Below, one piece after another: positions 1-5,469 of a stretch of DNA of 5,860 nucleotides. The notes below the pieces were generated by a model. That model was not told the DNA's origin. It saw only the letters and a program-made list of their open reading frames with translations, and ran no database searches. Numbering within the stretch: the first letter of the stretch is position 1; every line of letters begins with the position of its first letter. The position numbers and the translations under genes are program-made. Origin of the DNA: an uncultured Sphingobium sp. (GTDB lineage Bacteria > Pseudomonadota > Alphaproteobacteria > Sphingomonadales > Sphingomonadaceae); contig CAJYHD010000531.1 in the NCBI GenBank assembly GCA_913773715.1, forward strand, positions 1-5,860, written 5' to 3'.

Positions 1-74
1 ATCATCTCGCGCGGGTGATCGAGCCGCGAGAGCGGTCGCAGGCCGTCGAGCACGGGCTTGAGGTCGCCGGTCAT
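1..74 (-). CDS. N-terminal fragment of a downstream gene, possibly a TDT-family transporter (partial, runs off the window)
   Basis: An open frame starts with ATG at 74-72 and continues past base 1, giving 24 codons. Its start overlaps the TGA of the upstream lysR-type gene as ATGA, and an AAGGAG Shine-Dalgarno sequence lies at 88-83, 8 nt before the ATG, so the start is well supported. The visible residues end in PLSRLDHPREM. In TDT-family (SLAC1/TehA-like) transporters a similar HPRE motif often sits just before the first membrane helix, so this may be such a transporter; that is recalled family knowledge applied to a very short piece and stays tentative. The overlap implies cotranscription and coupled translation with the LysR gene, which makes it the natural candidate target of that regulator. 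No membrane helix is visible yet. Confidence 0.45.
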   Translation of the reverse strand, partial: MTGDLKPVLDGLRPLSRLDHPREM

Positions 75-943
75 TGTCCAAGCTCCTTCACGAGATCGGT
101 CAGCGCGTCGGCTGCCCTGGTGCGATAACGCTCCTTGTGGCGCAGAGCTTCGAACGATCGTGCGGGCAGTCCAAGGCCCAGGTCATGCAGATGCCCCGCC
201 GCCAGCGCCCTGCGCACGACGAGTTCGGACAGCACTGCCACCCCTGCGCCGGCTTCGACAGCCGAGCGGACCGCTTCATTGGACGGCAAGGTCATGCCGA
301 TGCGCAGATCGGCAGGATCAACGCCGCGGTGGCGCAGCACCTCCTCGAAGGTCGAGCGCGTGCCCGATCCCTGCTCTCGCACGATCCAGTTCGCCTCGCG
401 CACCCACGTCTCGTCGACAGCTCCGACAGGCTGCGCGCCGACCAGTAGCATCCGGTCCTCAGCGACCTTCCAGTGCGCAAGTGCCGGCTCATCGACCGAG
501 CCCTCGACGAAGCCAAGTTCGGCGCGACCATCGAGCACCTGCGCGGCGGCGCCGTCGGTGTTGTCGATCGACAGTTCGATGCCGATCAGCGGATGGCGGC
601 GATGAAATTCCGCCAGCTTTGCGGGCAGCCAATAGCTGGCGATCGTCTGGCTCGCGACGATCCGCAGCGTTCCGCGCTTGAGCCCGCCGAACTCCGATAG
701 AGCCAGTTCGGCGCTCGCGGCCCGGCCGAGGACGGCGCGCGCCTCGTCCAGAAACATGCGACCCGCCTCGGTGAGCTCAATGCCGCGCCCGACCCGGTGA
801 AAGAGCGGCACGTCGTGGCGTGCTTCGAGCGCGGCGATGGCGGCACTCGCCGCCGACTGGGTGACGTTGAGCGCCTCGGCGGCGCGGGTCATATGCTCGC
901 GCTCGGCGACGCCAACGAAAATACGAAGCTGTTCGAGGGTCAT
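71..943 (-). CDS. LysR-family transcriptional regulator
   Basis: The 290-residue protein has the usual LysR length. Residues 1-60 form the winged helix-turn-helix: it opens MTLEQLRIFV, the recognition region is TRAAEALNVTQSAASAAI (19-36), and the wing reads LFHRVGRGIELTEAG (47-61). A linker helix follows, then the periplasmic-binding-protein-like effector domain from about residue 91 (GTLRIVASQTIASYWLP) to the C-terminus. GSGTRSTFE at 192-200 resembles the anion-contacting loop of CysB/CbbR-like members, so a small anionic effector is possible. The start is supported by AGGAG at 954-950, 6 nt from the ATG. It acts in the cytoplasm as a DNA-binding regulator. The gene overlaps the next minus-strand gene by ATGA, unlike the common divergent LysR layout, so it may control its own operon. 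The effector cannot be named from sequence. Confidence 0.93.
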   Translation of the reverse strand: MTLEQLRIFVGVAEREHMTRAAEALNVTQSAASAAIAALEARHDVPLFHRVGRGIELTEAGRMFLDEARAVLGRAASAELALSEFGGLKRGTLRIVASQTIASYWLPAKLAEFHRRHPLIGIELSIDNTDGAAAQVLDGRAELGFVEGSVDEPALAHWKVAEDRMLLVGAQPVGAVDETWVREANWIVREQGSGTRSTFEEVLRHRGVDPADLRIGMTLPSNEAVRSAVEAGAGVAVLSELVVRRALAAGHLHDLGLGLPARSFEALRHKERYRTRAADALTDLVKELGQ

Positions 944-949
944 ATCGAT

Positions 950-954
950 CTCCT
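950..954 (-). promoter_or_regulatory. Ribosome binding site of the LysR gene
   Basis: The minus strand reads AGGAG here, six bases before the ATG at 943-941. It fixes the regulator's start and agrees with the MTLEQLRIF N-terminus typical of the family. Confidence 0.75.
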
Positions 955-963
955 GCAGGGATC

Positions 964-991
964 AATAGACCGGTACGATCAATCGTTCCAA
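964..991 (-). promoter_or_regulatory. Candidate sigma70-type promoter for the LysR gene
   Basis: On the minus strand a TTGGAA box (991-986) is followed after 16 bases by TCTATT (969-964). Each matches four of six positions of the -35 and -10 consensus. Transcription would begin near 957, giving a leader of about 14 bases before the LysR start codon. It lies inside the 77-bp gap between the glycosylase gene and lysR, so lysR could be expressed separately from the upstream gene. Matches of this quality also occur by chance. Confidence 0.35.
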
Positions 992-997
992 CTTGTT

Positions 998-1015
998 GAT
1001 TGGATCATTCCAATC
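998..1015. promoter_or_regulatory. Candidate LysR-type operator (GATTGG-N6-CCAATC)
   Basis: This is a perfect 6-bp dyad with a 6-bp spacer, and it contains the T-N11-A pattern (T1001, A1013) of LysR-family recognition sites. Its centre is about 50 bases upstream of the predicted lysR transcription start, close to where LysR proteins usually bind. A related half-site lies nearer the promoter: ATCGTTCCAA at 982-991 matches ATCATTCCAA at 1004-1013 in nine of ten positions, offset by 22 bp, about two helical turns. The dyad is seen directly; autoregulation by the adjacent LysR protein is inference. Confidence 0.4.
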
Positions 1016-1030
1016 GTCATTCACGATTGG
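1010..1030. repeat. Perfect 8-bp inverted repeat overlapping the end of the glycosylase gene
   Basis: CCAATCGT (1010-1017) and ACGATTGG (1023-1030) pair perfectly around a 5-base loop, and the minus-strand stop codon of the glycosylase gene (1023-1021) lies within it. There is no T-tract behind the stem on the minus strand, so it is at best a weak intrinsic terminator. Its left arm also contains one half of the GATTGG-N6-CCAATC dyad, so it may instead be part of an extended operator array with half-sites at 998, 1010 and 1025. Confidence 0.4.
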
Positions 1031-1620
1031 TTGAGCAAGGCCGCTGCCTCGCTGAACGCCGCGCCCAAGCGCTCACCAACTTTGGGGCTGGTGCAGACAT
1101 TGGCCGGGCTGGGATGCGGCATCGGAATCACCCCGATCGACGGGTCATGTGCCGACACGATTAGCCCGGCCTTCGCTGCTACCCGCCCGGCCAGCAAACA
1201 GACCTTCAGCCTGGGCAGCAGGGCGAGAAGCCCGGGGAGCGTGGCCAGTCCGGCATCGATCGCGGCCTTGCGCAGGGCGCGATTGCGGGCGCCGGGTGGA
1301 TGCATGATCCAGGGCACGGTGTTCCAGAGGAGCATCTCGCGCCGGTCGATGCCTGCCTCATCCAGATAGCGCCGCAGATTGCGGGCGGTCCCGGACGGAT
1401 TGTCGCGCGAGACGAAGCGGGTGCGCTCAGGCCCGGGACCGGGGGTTTCGAGAAGCAACAGCAGACGGGCGTCGATCCCACCGTCCGCCGGATCGAAATG
1501 TGGGACCGATTGTCCCTCGATCAGCAGTGTTCGTCGCCAAGTCTCGAACTGCAAGATGTGGGGCTGCGACAGCGCCTGACGCCACTCCTCGATCAATTCA
1601 GGATCATCGAGCGAGGTCAT
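1021..1620 (-). CDS. Uracil-DNA glycosylase superfamily protein (non-canonical)
   Basis: The protein has 199 residues. It shows the UDG superfamily pattern in order: a motif-1-like segment LLLLLETPGPGP (53-64) after the beta-strand, FVSRDNPSGTARNLRRYL (69-86), the LLWNTVPW segment (97-104), a LKVCLLAGRVAAK strand (138-150) and a motif-2-like MPHPSPAN (167-174). The HPSP-x-N loop is the DNA-intercalation loop of the superfamily. The classical family 1 GQDPYH motif is absent, and with only two cysteines (141, 176) it cannot carry the four-cysteine iron-sulfur cluster of families 4 and 5. The expected role is excision of uracil or a related damaged base, but activity is unproven. GGAG lies at 1628-1625 ahead of the ATG at 1620. 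It is separated from lysR by 77 bp and is divergent from the gene at 1744. Confidence 0.8.
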   Translation of the reverse strand: MTSLDDPELIEEWRQALSQPHILQFETWRRTLLIEGQSVPHFDPADGGIDARLLLLLETPGPGPERTRFVSRDNPSGTARNLRRYLDEAGIDRREMLLWNTVPWIMHPPGARNRALRKAAIDAGLATLPGLLALLPRLKVCLLAGRVAAKAGLIVSAHDPSIGVIPMPHPSPANVCTSPKVGERLGAAFSEAAALLNQS

Positions 1621-1743
1621 TCATCTCCAATCACGATCGGAACGACAAAAATCATCGGTTGGATCGATGACTGGCGACGCGCCACCTTGGTCACAGGAAC
1701 AGCGATGCGTCATTTTGCAGCGCTGTCGATCAGGAGATCCGAC
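1621..1743. promoter_or_regulatory. Divergent intergenic region between the glycosylase gene and the plus-strand cluster
   Basis: This 123-bp gap must hold the promoters of both divergent units. It contains the inverted repeat TCATCG/CGATGA (1652-1657 and 1665-1670, 7-base spacer), an imperfect dyad CCAATC-AC-GATCGG (1627-1640) and an AGGAG ribosome binding site at 1732-1736 for the plus-strand gene. I found no convincing -35/-10 pair on either strand. Confidence 0.4.
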
Positions 1744-2223
1744 ATGGCAACGCGCATCAAGGAGAGCGAGTTTCAGGATGAACTACCTGTGGAGCTGGCA
1801 ACGGCGCCGACGCTCAGACTGGTAGGTTCAGACGATGCCTATGCTGACCTGGAGCGTCCCGCGCCCGGCGTCGCCAATCGCGGCGTGCATCCCCAACTGC
1901 TCGTCGCGCTGGTGGGCTTCTACGCGATGATGGTGGCGTCCTTCTGGACATTCTTCGCGCGCGATCCGGCGGCGGCAGGTATCCTCGTCGTCGTGACATT
2001 GTTCATGGTGATCTACTTCTCGCTGATCGTCGGCGGCATCCTGCTTGCCGACAGTCCTGCGCCGGGAGAACGGCAGCGCAGCTTTGGCGAATTCTTGAAC
2101 GGTCCGGTCGAAATCCTGGCCGGCACGATCAGCGGCGGCGAAGCGACGATGCAAATATTGCTGCTGCCTGCGGCGATGATGACACTGGCTGCCGTCATAG
2201 GCGTTATTGCCAGATTATCATGA
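1744..2223 (+). CDS. Three-helix inner-membrane protein of unknown function
   Basis: The 159-residue protein is not recognised. The ATG is supported by AGGAG at 1732-1736, 7 bases upstream; the frame stays open further upstream, but that part lies antisense to the glycosylase gene. A polar acidic N-terminus (1-48) precedes TM1 (about 51-72, LLVALVGFYAMMVASFWTFF), a short loop, TM2 (about 77-102, ILVVVTLFMVIYFSLIVGGI), a polar segment with GERQRSFGEFLNGPVEILAG (108-127) and TM3 (about 137-157). No catalytic or metal-binding motif stands out. Its stop overlaps the start of the DUF305 gene as ATGA, so the two are very likely translated together. That suggests a membrane partner for the exported proteins encoded downstream, which is inference from position only. 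Confidence 0.75.
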   Translation: MATRIKESEFQDELPVELATAPTLRLVGSDDAYADLERPAPGVANRGVHPQLLVALVGFYAMMVASFWTFFARDPAAAGILVVVTLFMVIYFSLIVGGILLADSPAPGERQRSFGEFLNGPVEILAGTISGGEATMQILLLPAAMMTLAAVIGVIARLS

Positions 2224-2600
2224 TGAAGGGGATGCGCTTGAAACTGATCCTGGGCCTTGCCGGCCTCAGCTTCGCGGTATCCGCAGGCGCACTTGCGGCG
2301 GCGCCGCAGGACTTCGCCACCGACATGGCCGCCGCGATGGAGCGCATGCATCACGCTATGATGGTCGCGCCGTCCGGCGATCCGGACCGCGACTTCGCGG
2401 CGATGATGATCCCGCACCATCAGGGCGCGATCGAAATGGCCGAGGCGCAGCTGCGCTATGGCAAGGACGAGCGCCTGCGTCGGCTCGCACAAGGCATCAT
2501 CGTCGAACAGCGCCAGGAGATCGCGGTCATGCAGGCGATCCTGGCCGAGAAAGGCGCACCCCCGAGTGCGCCGCACCAGCATCAGGGAGACGGACAATGA
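2220..2600 (+). CDS. Secreted DUF305 family protein, candidate metal-binding protein
   Basis: The protein has 126 residues. A signal peptide covers about 1-27: positive start MMKGMRLK, hydrophobic core LILGLAGLSFAVSAGALA, probable cleavage near ALA-AAP. The diagnostic DUF305 block is DRDFAAMMIPHHQGAIEMA (56-74), followed by the helical region ending IVEQRQEIAVMQAILAE. Met and His are concentrated in MAAAMERMHHAMM (36-48) and MMIPHH (62-67), with a His-containing tail HQHQ (119-122). DUF305 proteins are often found in copper-handling loci, so copper binding in the periplasm is plausible but not shown. ATG at 2220 overlaps the upstream TGA; the ATG at 2223 is an alternative. No clear Shine-Dalgarno sequence precedes it, which suggests translational coupling. 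Its stop overlaps the next start in the same way. Confidence 0.88.
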   Translation: MMKGMRLKLILGLAGLSFAVSAGALAAAPQDFATDMAAAMERMHHAMMVAPSGDPDRDFAAMMIPHHQGAIEMAEAQLRYGKDERLRRLAQGIIVEQRQEIAVMQAILAEKGAPPSAPHQHQGDGQ

Positions 2601-4027
2601 AGAACTTTAGAACGGCGCTCGCTATCTTACCCGCAGTCGGAATGCTCGCCGGCACGGCATTCGCGCAGCAGGTGCCCAATGCAAAGCCCGATCGGCCGAT
2701 CAGCGGGCAGGATCGCTTCTACACCTCTGACCAGTTCTCCAACACGGTCTCGGTGATCGATCCGTCGACCAACCGGCTGCTCGGCGTGATCAAGCTCGGC
2801 GATCCGACGCCCGCAAATCTCAGCCCGCTCTACAAGGGTCAGCTGCTCGTCCACGGCATGGGCTTCTCGCCGGATGGCCGGACGCTCGCGGTCATCTCGA
2901 TCGGGTCGAACTCGGTGACGTTCATCGATACCGCCACCAATGCGGTCAAGCACACGACCTATGTCGGCCGCTCGCCGCACGAGGCATTCTTTCGTCCCGA
3001 TGGCCGCGAGGTCTGGGTCAGCGTGCGCGGCGAGGACTATATCGCGGTGCTGGACGGCAGCAGCTTCAGGGAGACCGGGAGGATCACCGTGCCCAACGGC
3101 CCGGGCATGACGATCTTCTCGCCCGACGGCAAATACGGCTATGTTTGCTCGAGCTTCTCGCCCGAGACCGTCGTGATCAACACCCGCACCAAGCGCATCG
3201 TCGGGCACGTGAAGCAGGACAGTCCGTTCTGCCCCGACATCGCCGCGACGCCGGACGGCAAGCAGGTGTGGCTGACCCTCAAGGATGTCGGCAAGGTCAT
3301 GGTGTTCGACGCGAAGCCGCCGTTTCCCGTGCTGAAGACGATCGACACCGGCGCCATCACCAATCACGTCAACATCGCCCGCACGCCGCGCGGCCAGTTC
3401 GCCTATGTGACGGTTGGCACGGAGAACATCGTCAAGGTCATCCGCACCGACACGTTCGAACAAGTCGCGACGGTCCCGGTCGGCGCGCTGCCGCACGGGC
3501 TATGGCCATCCGGTGACGGCAGCCGCATCTATGTCGGACTGGAGAATGGCGACGGCGTCGCGGTGATCGATACCGCCACCAACCGACTGCTTACGACGAT
3601 CCCGATCGGCCAGGGGCCGCAGGGCGTCGCCTATGTGCCAGGCGCGGTGCCGTCGGGCGACGGCATGGCCAATCTGGTTCCGCTCGATAAGGCCAGCGGA
3701 AAGGTTCAACTGACGCTCTCCGGCCAGGGCCAGAGCCAGGTCACCCTGTTCGATCAGGGGCAGGTCCAGATCCTGCAGGCCGCCGTTGCCGGGCTGCCAC
3801 CCAAGCAATCGTTCACGCTCGGGCTCGCCGCGAACGTCGATGGAACAGGGGCGATCCAGCCGCTCGCCAAGTTCATGACCAATCCGGCCGGCGCGGCCAT
3901 CGTCAGTGCGGTCGGACCGATCCGGCAGATCGTGGCGCCGGACATGAATATGCCGGCGCGACGTTTTCTCGTAATCTTTGCAGAGGGCAGCGGTGGAACG
4001 CCCAAGCCGCTACAGGTCCAGCAGTAA
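2597..4027 (+). CDS. Secreted seven-bladed YVTN beta-propeller protein
   Basis: The 476-residue protein has a signal peptide (1-23, cleavage after AFA before QQVPN). About seven YVTN-type repeats follow, beginning near residues 42, 98, 140, 182, 225, 270 and 312. Examples are NTVSVIDPSTNRLLGVIKLG and GVAVIDTATNRLLTTIPIG, with SPDG/PDG turns between blades. Seven repeats predict a closed seven-bladed propeller in the periplasm. Cysteines 184 and 212, in neighbouring blades, could form a disulfide or bind a ligand. Residues about 367-476 are not propeller; they form a separate C-terminal domain that looks beta-rich and that I do not recognise. AGGGAG at 2584-2589 lies 7 bases before the ATG, which overlaps the DUF305 stop. 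Propellers of this type are usually binding scaffolds, and a partner role with the DUF305 protein is inferred from the overlap. The 63 bases after it show no clear terminator. Confidence 0.88.
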   Translation: MKNFRTALAILPAVGMLAGTAFAQQVPNAKPDRPISGQDRFYTSDQFSNTVSVIDPSTNRLLGVIKLGDPTPANLSPLYKGQLLVHGMGFSPDGRTLAVISIGSNSVTFIDTATNAVKHTTYVGRSPHEAFFRPDGREVWVSVRGEDYIAVLDGSSFRETGRITVPNGPGMTIFSPDGKYGYVCSSFSPETVVINTRTKRIVGHVKQDSPFCPDIAATPDGKQVWLTLKDVGKVMVFDAKPPFPVLKTIDTGAITNHVNIARTPRGQFAYVTVGTENIVKVIRTDTFEQVATVPVGALPHGLWPSGDGSRIYVGLENGDGVAVIDTATNRLLTTIPIGQGPQGVAYVPGAVPSGDGMANLVPLDKASGKVQLTLSGQGQSQVTLFDQGQVQILQAAVAGLPPKQSFTLGLAANVDGTGAIQPLAKFMTNPAGAAIVSAVGPIRQIVAPDMNMPARRFLVIFAEGSGGTPKPLQVQQ

Positions 4028-4090
4028 TGTCCGTTCACCGGCAATCGTCCAGACGCGAATCACTCCGCAACGTCCAATAGGTTTTGAAGG

Positions 4091-4792
4091 ATGCCCCATT
4101 CGTCAAAAGTGCCGGAAAGGCATTTCGTCACACGGGTCGGCTGGCTGCGGGCGGCGGTGCTGGGTGCCAATGATGGGCTGCTGTCGACGTCGAGCCTTAT
4201 CGTCGGGGTCGCTGCGGCGTCGGTTCCGCAGCAACAACTCGCTATAACTGCGGTCGCAGGCCTTGTCGCCGGCGCGATGTCCATGGCCGCAGGTGAATTC
4301 GTGTCGGTAAGCTCGCAGGCGGATGCGGAACGCGCAGACGTTGCGCGAGAGACATCCGAACTCGCCAACGACCCCGTCAGCGAGTTGCACGAACTTGAGG
4401 CGATCTATCGCAGACGCGGTCTTGACGGGGCACTGGCAAAGCAAGTCGCAACTGCGCTCATGGAACATGATGCGCTGGACGCCCATCTCAGGGACGAACT
4501 AGGCATCGCCGAACGAACGTCCGCGCGGCCCGTACAGGCGGCGCTAGCCTCGGCCGCCTCGTTCGCTGCCGGAGCGCTTGCGCCACTGGTTGCGACGATG
4601 ACCATCCCCAAGGATTTTCTTGCCGCCAGCATTTTCGGTGTTTCGCTGGTTGCTCTCGCTATTTTGGGGGCGGCCGGTGCCCGGCTCGGCGGCGCACCTG
4701 TGGCCAGAGCCGTCATTCGTGTTGTCCTATGGGGCAGCCTCGCGATGATCGCGACCGCCGCGATAGGACGTCTGTTCCATGTCCCCGTTTGA
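4091..4792 (+). CDS. VIT1/CCC1 family transporter (Fe2+/Mn2+ type)
   Basis: The 233-residue protein matches the usual length of bacterial VIT-family proteins. The family signature GWLRAAVLGANDGLLSTSSLIVG (17-39) forms TM1, and TM2 (about 49-70) ends in GAMSMAAGEFVSVSSQ. A long charged cytoplasmic loop follows (about 71-147) with many Glu/Asp residues, corresponding to the metal-binding domain of this family. TM3 (about 148-171), TM4 (177-199) and TM5 (205-227) complete the five-helix fold. VIT/CCC1 proteins move Fe2+ or Mn2+ out of the cytoplasm, typically with proton exchange; the substrate here is not determined. An in-frame TGA at 4085-4087 rules out a longer N-terminus. The only Shine-Dalgarno-like sequence, GAAGG (4086-4090), directly abuts the ATG, so initiation is unusual or weak. 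It may belong to the transcript of the preceding gene, 63 bp upstream. Confidence 0.92.
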   Translation: MPHSSKVPERHFVTRVGWLRAAVLGANDGLLSTSSLIVGVAAASVPQQQLAITAVAGLVAGAMSMAAGEFVSVSSQADAERADVARETSELANDPVSELHELEAIYRRRGLDGALAKQVATALMEHDALDAHLRDELGIAERTSARPVQAALASAASFAAGALAPLVATMTIPKDFLAASIFGVSLVALAILGAAGARLGGAPVARAVIRVVLWGSLAMIATAAIGRLFHVPV

Positions 4793-4836
4793 ATTTCGGC
4801 CTTGTGAGAAGCACTGACGGGTCCGGCTCAATAGCC

Positions 4837-4854
4837 CATCGGGCGATCCCGATG
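4837..4854 (+). terminator. Hairpin after the VIT gene, possible weak terminator
   Basis: CATCGGG (4837-4843) and CCCGATG (4848-4854) form a perfect 7-bp stem with a 4-base CGAT loop, 44 bases after the VIT stop codon. No T-run follows, so intrinsic termination is doubtful; it could protect the 3' end of the transcript. Confidence 0.35.
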
Positions 4855-4904
4855 CTCAGGGCGCGGTGGTGCAAAGACAGACGTCGCGCGATTGATCGGC
4901 TATG

Positions 4905-4930
4905 CCCGGTTCACCCAAAACGGAACCGGG
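4905..4930 (+). promoter_or_regulatory. Inverted repeat covering the likely ribosome binding site of the DUF1003 gene
   Basis: CCCGGTTC (4905-4912) and GAACCGGG (4923-4930) form a perfect 8-bp GC-rich stem around a 10-base loop, ending 8 bases before the ATG at 4939. The only Shine-Dalgarno-like sequence, GGGA (4928-4931), lies mostly inside the right arm, so the folded RNA would hide it. The repeat is seen directly; translational control is inference, and a role as terminator or operator is also possible. Confidence 0.4.
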
Positions 4931-4938
4931 ACCTCCGC

Positions 4939-5469
4939 ATGAAACCATTTGATCGCGAGAAAATTTCCAGGCGCTTCTTCGGCAAGAGCGCGACCATGCT
5001 CGACCCCGACTAGCAAGTTGTCCTGACTGGCATCGAACAGCGCCAGCCGATCGCGCAGGATGCCAATGCGCATGACCGCAGCACCGCCTCGATCGGCGAC
5101 AGGCTTGCCGATCGCGTCGCGGCGATCGGCGGTTCGTGGCGCTTCATCATCAGCTTCGCCGTCATCCTGTTCGGGTGGATGCTGCTCAACAGCGATGTGC
5201 TGTCGCACTGGGGTCTCGCCTTCGACCCCTATCCCTATATCTTCCTCAACCTGATGCTCTCGACACTCGCCGCCATCCAGGCGCCGATCATCATGATGAG
5301 CCAGAACCGGCAGGCCGAGAAGGATCGCATTTCCGCGACCCTCGACTATCAGGTCAACCTGCGCGCCGAGCTCGAGATATTGGGGATCCAGGAAAAGATC
5401 GATGCGGTGATCGTGGCCAAGCTCGACGACATACTGGCCCGGCTCGCCCCGCCGTCCGAGGCAGCATAG
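4939..5469 (+). pseudogene. DUF1003 family membrane protein gene interrupted by an in-frame TAG
   Basis: The frame from ATG 4939 to TAG 5467-5469 spans 177 codons, but codon 25 (5011-5013) is TAG. The part before it (MKPFDREKISRRFFGKSATM then LDPD) and the part after it (QVVLTGIEQRQPIAQDANA) together resemble a normal DUF1003 N-terminus. The core then follows: IGDRLADRVAAIGGSWRFI, TM1 (about 66-86), DPYPYIFLNLMLSTLAAIQA leading into TM2, and the family signature APIIMMSQNRQAEKDR. The C-terminus is charged (NLRAELEILGIQEKIDAVI). Between 5014 and 5178 there is no in-frame ATG, GTG or TTG; the first ATG (5179) lies inside TM1. As written, only a 24-residue peptide is made. The function of DUF1003 proteins is not established. 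A nonsense mutation, a base-call error or suppressor readthrough would all fit. Confidence 0.8.

Noticed and set aside
74..700. Several plus-strand open frames opposite the LysR gene
   Set aside because: All are low-complexity Arg/Ser/Pro/Ala frames opposite a gene with clear LysR domains.
1639..1700. GGAAC boxes (1639-1643 and 1696-1700) as EcfG-type general stress promoters
   Set aside because: No CGTT element follows at a spacing of 16-17 bases in either case.
1687..1715. TTGGTC-N17-TCATTT as promoter of the plus-strand cluster
   Set aside because: The second box matches the -10 consensus in only two of six positions, so this is not better than chance.
1300..1743. N-terminal extension of the gene at 1744 back to an ATG at 1300
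   Set aside because: The extension lies antisense to the glycosylase gene and has no domain character. The ATG at 1744 has a well-spaced AGGAG.
2207..2596. Upstream extension of the propeller gene across the DUF305 gene
   Set aside because: This frame gives Arg/His/Gly-rich noise while the other frame encodes a clear DUF305 protein. The ATG at 2597 starts a proper signal peptide and has AGGGAG seven bases upstream.
2627..3496. Long antisense open frame (289 codons) opposite the propeller gene
   Set aside because: Its translation is rich in Arg, Asp, Ala and His without domain structure, as expected for the complement of a GC-rich coding sequence. The plus-strand frame has a signal peptide and clear repeats.
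4729..4938. Upstream extension of the DUF1003 frame into the VIT gene
   Set aside because: The residues before M4939 are Arg-rich and unlike DUF1003 N-termini, and part overlaps the VIT coding sequence.
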